From assembly GCF_004798865.1 (NCBI RefSeq), contig NW_025335589.1, positions 15,490,132 to 15,554,131 on the forward strand: 64,000 nt of DNA, given 5' to 3'. The position numbers and the translations under genes were made by a program. The notes under the pieces are model-generated. The model was not told the DNA's origin. It was given only the letters and a program-made list of their open reading frames with translations, and searched no databases. Positions 43,576 through 64,000 of the stretch are shown piece after piece. This DNA comes from Varanus komodoensis (lineage: Eukaryota; Chordata; Lepidosauria; Squamata; Varanidae). Within the stretch, counting starts at the first letter, position 1, and each line of letters opens with the position of its first letter.

Positions 43576-43581
43576 TTTATT
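43576..43581 (-). terminator. AADAT: Candidate AADAT polyadenylation signal
   Basis: AATAAA on the minus strand, 257-262 nt beyond the AADAT stop codon. It is the first canonical hexamer after the stop, giving a 3' UTR of roughly 280 nt. No further downstream element was verified. Confidence 0.4.
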
Positions 43582-43680
43582 AAGTGCCCTTGGCATAATG
43601 CTCTGAAAACAAATCTTTAGCACAAGTAAGGAATTATAGTAAGTACAACATTACAATATTACTATAATAACATGTTGGCT

Positions 43681-43700
43681 GCTGCTTTTGCAAAAGCAGC
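43681..43700. repeat. 20-bp perfect palindrome
   Basis: GCTGCTTTTGCAAAAGCAGC is exactly self-complementary. It lies inside the presumed AADAT 3' UTR. Confidence 0.9.
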
Positions 43701-43837
43701 TGCATGAGATTTAAAAATCGTGGATGGCAGGCATACAATTAAAGTCTTAATGGACAGCTTATCCAGTGAAGTTAGAGAGATAGTTTCTGAATGACAGCCA
43801 GTGAAGGTTTTTGGTTGCTGCCAATTTGCCGTAGATT

Positions 43838-59097
<15,260 letters not shown>

Positions 59098-60089
59098 CTA
59101 CAAGAGACAATGACCATTAATAGAAAAAATGAGCAAGGTAGCACATATTATTGTTGTCAAAGATACAAATCTCATGATAGTAACTCCTACTAATGATGAT
59201 AAAATATGTACTAGCATATTAACAAATGCATGAATAAGGAATTATATGAATATATTTATTATGACCAGCTGGTATTCTTTGGACAAGAAGAATGAGGGAC
59301 AGTGGGACAGAACTGATGTGGCAAGGAAAAAACCTCGAATAAAGGTTTTGTCATGGTGAAAAAATGAAATTAAATTTGAAGTTGCATTTGTTGCATTATA
59401 AATTGGTCACTAGAACAAAATCCGTCCATTTCCTTTTTGAAAGAGCTTGATAAAGGCTCGTGTGTGAAATATTATTTGGAAGTAGTACTTGTAGAACAAC
59501 TTATGTAAAAAAGTTTAATTTCAAAGCTACTAAGAGTAAAGGAATGACAGAAAAAAATCTATTGAGGCCACTGGTATCTCTTTTGAGCTCAGTGACAGAA
59601 AAGTGAGAAGCATGGCTAAGCCTAACATTTAAAATCTGGAAAAAGATGTGAAAACAAATTTGTATCTGATACATGAGTGAGAAGCCAGATTTTTGAAATA
59701 CAGAAGAATGTGAAACATGGCAGTTGTTATCAGCGCCTTAATATATGCTAGATTTCATTTTGTATAAGCAGCTCTCATGTCTATGTTGTGATTCTCTAGC
59801 TGTACACAATTTTGGTGGTTGAGAAATACATTTGTATACTTGACTAGGAATGGTGAAATGGGTGGCTTCTGGAGGAAGAAAGGTCTTCCTGGAAACTAGA
59901 AATGCAAACTTAAAAATTTTCCCTTGAAACTTTTCATATTCTGTTTCAAATAGGCTGTATTATTTTCTGGTGCTGGATAACTTCAGTTCTTTCAAGAAAA
60001 TAATTACAAACAAAGCAACCAAACAGCCAGTGGTTAAATGAAATGACTCATAATGAGTAATTCAGTGTTTTCTATTTGTATTGTGAAAT

Positions 60090-60143
60090 GCACATTTATG
60101 TTATTACTGGACAGTCAAATGTAGCACATTTATGTTATTACTG
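60090..60143. repeat. 34-bp-spaced short duplication
   Basis: GCACATTTATGTTATTACTG occurs at 60090-60109 and again at 60124-60143. Confidence 0.85.
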
Positions 60144-60144
60144 A

Positions 60145-60290
60145 GCAGAAAAATTTTGTATACCAGCTCAGACAAAGTTTTCACCTAGCTCAGTATCTAC
60201 TCCAAAATAGCTCTGTAGGTTGTCAATCAAATGATTGTCCCATCACATACTACTAGATTCTTTTTTTAAAGCTGGAGATGCCAGGGATAA
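60145..60290 (-). repeat. tRNA-derived SINE (reverse, diverged)
   Basis: CCTAGCTCAGTATCTACTCC and AGCTGGAGATGCCAGGGATA match the reverse of the SINE family at 32985. Confidence 0.4.
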
Positions 60291-61029
60291 TACTGTGCAT
60301 TTGTCCTAGAGGTTCTCCCTGTCCTTTCATGTTGCTGTTTCACACAGCAACCTCAACATGACCCTAGCAAGCACCTCCAAAGTGCATCCATTTACTGTAA
60401 AGCTAACATTGCATGGAACACATCAAACAAAAGTACTGATGGCTGTAGCACTCACTTGTCATTCTTACAGTGTTTGTTTTCCTTGCTGCACTTACACTGG
60501 ACAGGAAATGAGAGTAATCCATTGTGTTGTGGCAATTCACGGTTCCAGACTTCATTGGAAAATCACATTAAAAATGTACAGAAAAAGGGAAATATTACTT
60601 TCGGCTGAACTTTCTAACATCCTTTTCTTAAGATAGTACATTCAGCTGCTAAAAGCAATAACAAATGACACCAAATATCATTGCTAAATTAATGTTAATT
60701 GGGGGGATTTGTAAATATCACATTAACACTGCAGCATTATTTGGAATAGAGAAAGGGTGTCTATAAATTCCTTTCAAATGGCAGGAGAAAAAAAAGACTT
60801 TATTGATTTTATCCAAAGCAGGTTTTATCAAAAGTGACAAAGCCAAGTAAAATGGCCATGCAGAATAGTCATTTAGGAGAAAACTCTGGCGCAGCCCAGA
60901 GCATTTCCTTAACCAGGGAAATGCCCCGATTCCAAAGTTGGGGCACCACTGCTGAAAAGACCCTCCTCCGGGAGCTCTCTTTGAAGGACATTAGGAGGGT
61001 AGCTACCTGGAGAAGGGACTTTGCAACAC

Positions 61030-61245
61030 GCTCCCCATGGAGATATGCCTGGCACCATCACCTTATTCTTTTTGGTGTCAGGTGAAGACCTTTTTATTTT
61101 CCAATATTTTAACAGTTCATTGGTTTTATCTTTGATATTATCATTAATGGTCGGATGCAGTGTGTTGTGTAAGTTGTTGTTGCTTTTAGTAAGCTGTCCA
61201 GAGACTTTAGTAGTGGACAGCATATAAAAATTTTAAATAATTAAA
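61030..61245 (+). repeat. L2-type LINE 3' end
   Basis: TTTTTGGTGTCAGGTGAAGA, CCTTTTTATTTTCCAATATT, then GTAAGCTGTCCAGAGACTTT and GGACAGCATATAAAAATTTT: the sense 3' region of an L2-family LINE. Repeat-like sequence continues upstream to about 60880. Confidence 0.65.
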
Positions 61246-62599
61246 TGAATAATAAACCTCTCTTGTTTTTCCAGTTTTGGTGCTGGTTACAGATACTCTC
61301 AGCCATCATGCCTGCAAGCTGTTTCTGCTTCTTTACCACTTTCCCTTTCTGCTGTCTACCTTCTAGAGTGGCCCCAGGCAATCAGGGCTCACAAAGTAAG
61401 CCTAGTAATCTCACTGAGTGAAAATGCAGTTGACTTAGAGCACAGGCAGTACTTTCTGGACTAGAGGGATGTATTATCCTACCCAGCCATGACCTCCTTG
61501 TCTCTCTAAACAAGCAAAGCACTTGCAGACTGAAAGAAGGAGTCGGGGAGATATGGTGGACTGCCTTCTTTAAAGTGGCAATTTGCAAGCACTAAAGTGG
61601 CAAACCGCTTGCAAACTACAAAGACAAACTACAAAACTACAGTGAAAAGTATTAATTGACTAGAGAGAGACAGAAAAGGATTCTGATTTTTTTATTCCTA
61701 TATTTGCCCCAGGCCCATATTAAAAATGACCATAGTGCTCATTTTTGTGAAGAATGGAATGGCCTCTCTTTTTGGCTCAGCCATAATACAAATAATATTG
61801 CAGTTCATAAAGAAATCCTTAAAATAAATTTAAATATATGGAACTTACAGTCTATAGAGAGATGGAAAATGGGCAGAAAACACCAGATGTTCCAATAAAA
61901 ACTATTTTTCTTCAACCATCAGACACAGAGAACAGCTGTTAGATTATCGTAGCAGGACAGAAGGGTTCTTCTTCAAAGAGGCAATATACGGGATGACTCT
62001 TTTTTATTTCAAAATGCCCCCGTCTCAAGCAGACTTTGCCCAAGTGCTTAATAATTTACTGAGGAAACAGTGGACCCTCAGGCAGTGCTAGACTTTGGAT
62101 TCAGGTCCTCACCCTTTAGATGATGATGTGTCTTACTTCGGTAGGTGCTAGGCAAGTTTTGCAAGGAAGAGATGGCTGAACTTTCTGCTTATCTTCCCTT
62201 GAAAGCTCATTGTCTTCCAGTGTACAGCAAGAGCCCCTATACCTGAAGCTTGCCTCATCCTAGCATAGTACCTCCACAGAAAAAAACATGAGGTGTATCA
62301 GGGTGCTGTGCATATTGGTTCTCATGGAAAACCCATTGCAGGCATTAACACGGAGCACATGGTTGAGCACACATGTGTTCCCCCCCCCCCCCCTGTCTTC
62401 ACGTTCAGCAGAGGCCCCATGCAGGTCCTGTGAGGTTTCTATCACACTCAAGTGAATCAGATTAGAAATCCCTGCAGAATTGCTTGCTCAGCACAGAAAT
62501 CATGGAGGTTGTGCCCTGTCCCTTTTATATATGGGCATGCATCCTGTTTGGGAATGATGCCTGAATAGGGCTAGAGTTCCACTGTGGATCTGACATCAG

Positions 62600-62790
62600 A
62601 ATATAAGGAGAGCCATGTTGGATCTATCTAGTCCGGCATTCTCCGTGGCTGATCATCTCCCCACAGAAAACCCACAAGCAGGACACGAGAGCAGCTGTTC
62701 CCTCTTATGCCTGTTCCCAGGAATTGATGCACACAGGCATGCTGCCTGTCGGGACTGGTTTCAATTAATACACATATTCTCTGCCCAATG
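62600..62790 (-). repeat. Retro-repeat fragment (reverse)
   Basis: GAGAGCCATGTTGGATCTAT, CACAAGCAGGACACGAGAGC and CAGGAATTGATGCACACAGG are the reverse of the 3' part of the dispersed family seen at 7325 and 14895. Confidence 0.5.
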
Positions 62791-63917
62791 CAACGATGCA
62801 AGCATCCTTCTCAAAGGAGCCTAACACTAATCACCTCCAATAGTTAGAAGGCACACTCACAGCCTAAGGTGGATGTTTATTTTCCATGTTTGGCAGTTCA
62901 TGGCAAACACAATTAAATAGTTAGAGACATTTAAGCCAGCAGTTACTTTTCTGACAAAGAATCCATTGTTCTTATCTTTCAAAAAAACACTTCTTTCTTT
63001 GTCTCAAAATGTGCAAGCTCTGCTTAATGTTTCCATGCTCAGCACTCAAATGATTACTCTGACTATCAAGCAAACAACAGCAGGTATGTCCAGTAATGAC
63101 TTACTCCTCTTTCCATGCTAGTTAGCACTTCTGATTTTGAAATGTTCAAAGTTCAAAGACAGTGGCTTCAAGACATTAAGTTCAATGTTTAGAAGTACCT
63201 AATGCTGATATTAACACATCTCTGGCCACATATAGTTTTGATTCTTACCATCTTCTTATGAACATTAAGGTCAAATTAAGAAGTTTATAATTAAAAATCA
63301 CTACTATGCCACCAAAGCAGAACTATAACAAAAAGCATCATTATATTGAATCTCTCTGCTGCCCACCCAATTAGCAGAGACATGAGCTTTCTGGGTCTAG
63401 TCATAAGGGTGTACCAATAACTTGCTTTGTGTACTAATACCTTGCTCACAGTTGCTTTAGTATCATAGAGCAATCTAATAAGTTGCAACAGCCTTTTCCT
63501 TGAGTCCCAGGCTGACCTTAGGGAGTAAGTTTGACTTAAACAGCTGCATACACAAAGAGCAGTATCCAGCTACATCATTCTGTAAATGATGCCTCCATCT
63601 TCTTTCTGCCCCTTTCAGATTCTTCTATACATTTAAGGCAAAGGGCACAGTTCAGAGAGGGTTACCCTAAATCCCATAAAAATGAGTGCTAAGCTAAATC
63701 AGGAGACTTGTGAACATTCTTTTCCTCTACATTTTTGTTCCTAATATGTATATGCGTGTGGGTATGTATATTTCATAGCTCTTTGTGAAAAAGTGTGCCA
63801 TCTCCATTCATATGCTTCCCATTTCTAGTATATATGTACTATGTAGAGCTGTTTGTTGTACTTTTAGAAAATAGTCAATTTTCTTCTACTGGAATTGCAG
63901 GGAAGGCTATTGAGAAA

Positions 63918-63975
63918 TTTATTTATTTAAAACTCTTTTTATACCGTTCACTACCGACGTCTCAGGAAATTATTA
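63918..63975 (-). repeat. L2-type 3' tail (reverse)
   Basis: ATTTATTTATTTAAAACTCT, then TATACCGTTCACTACCGACG and TCTCAGGAAATTATTAA. Confidence 0.45.
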
Positions 63976-64000
63976 ACCCACCTATCTAAAAAAAATATTA

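Overview
The window looks like the nuclear genome of a vertebrate, most probably a squamate reptile (lizard or snake). The evidence is spliced vertebrate genes in long introns, a CpG-island promoter, and squamate-type interspersed repeats: tRNA-derived SINEs with L2-like tails, a BovB/Sauria-type 3' tail, CR1 and L2 3' ends, and several non-autonomous hAT transposons. The species cannot be named from the sequence alone.

Two protein-coding genes are present, both on the minus strand. MFAP3L (two coding exons, 17341-18215 and 21719-22001, 385 codons plus stop) encodes a one-Ig-domain, single-pass membrane protein. Its promoter is probably the CpG island at about 35040-35890. An AADAT (kynurenine/alpha-aminoadipate aminotransferase) gene follows, with twelve coding exons from 59051 down to the stop codon at 43838. 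I assembled these exons by hand from homology and splice sites. They give 403 residues colinear with human residues 24-425, with no internal indel, no stop and compatible phases at every junction. One intron (43883-45311) uses a GC donor. The first coding exon, which should carry the mitochondrial targeting end, was not found before the right edge.

Layout: 1-17340 gene-poor flank and probable MFAP3L 3' UTR; 17341-22063 MFAP3L coding exons; 22064 to about 35.7 kb MFAP3L intron 1; about 35.04-35.89 kb CpG island; 35.9-43.5 kb intergenic, with a composite hAT insertion at 37387-38490; 43.5-59.05 kb AADAT; 59.05-64 kb AADAT 5' intron. The gene order and orientation, as I remember it, match human chromosome 4q33. 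The two genes have no known functional link: one is a membrane signalling protein, the other a mitochondrial enzyme of lysine and tryptophan catabolism.

The less ordinary content lies in the non-coding DNA: a 1.1-kb composite of two direct hAT MITE copies that share one outer 8-bp target duplication, a hAT copy nested inside an older retro-repeat, a young CpG-rich MITE in an AADAT intron, and two long foldback hairpins. I saw no retrovirus-like element, CRISPR array, operon or new multi-gene system. Repeat family names come from remembered consensus features, not from a database search.
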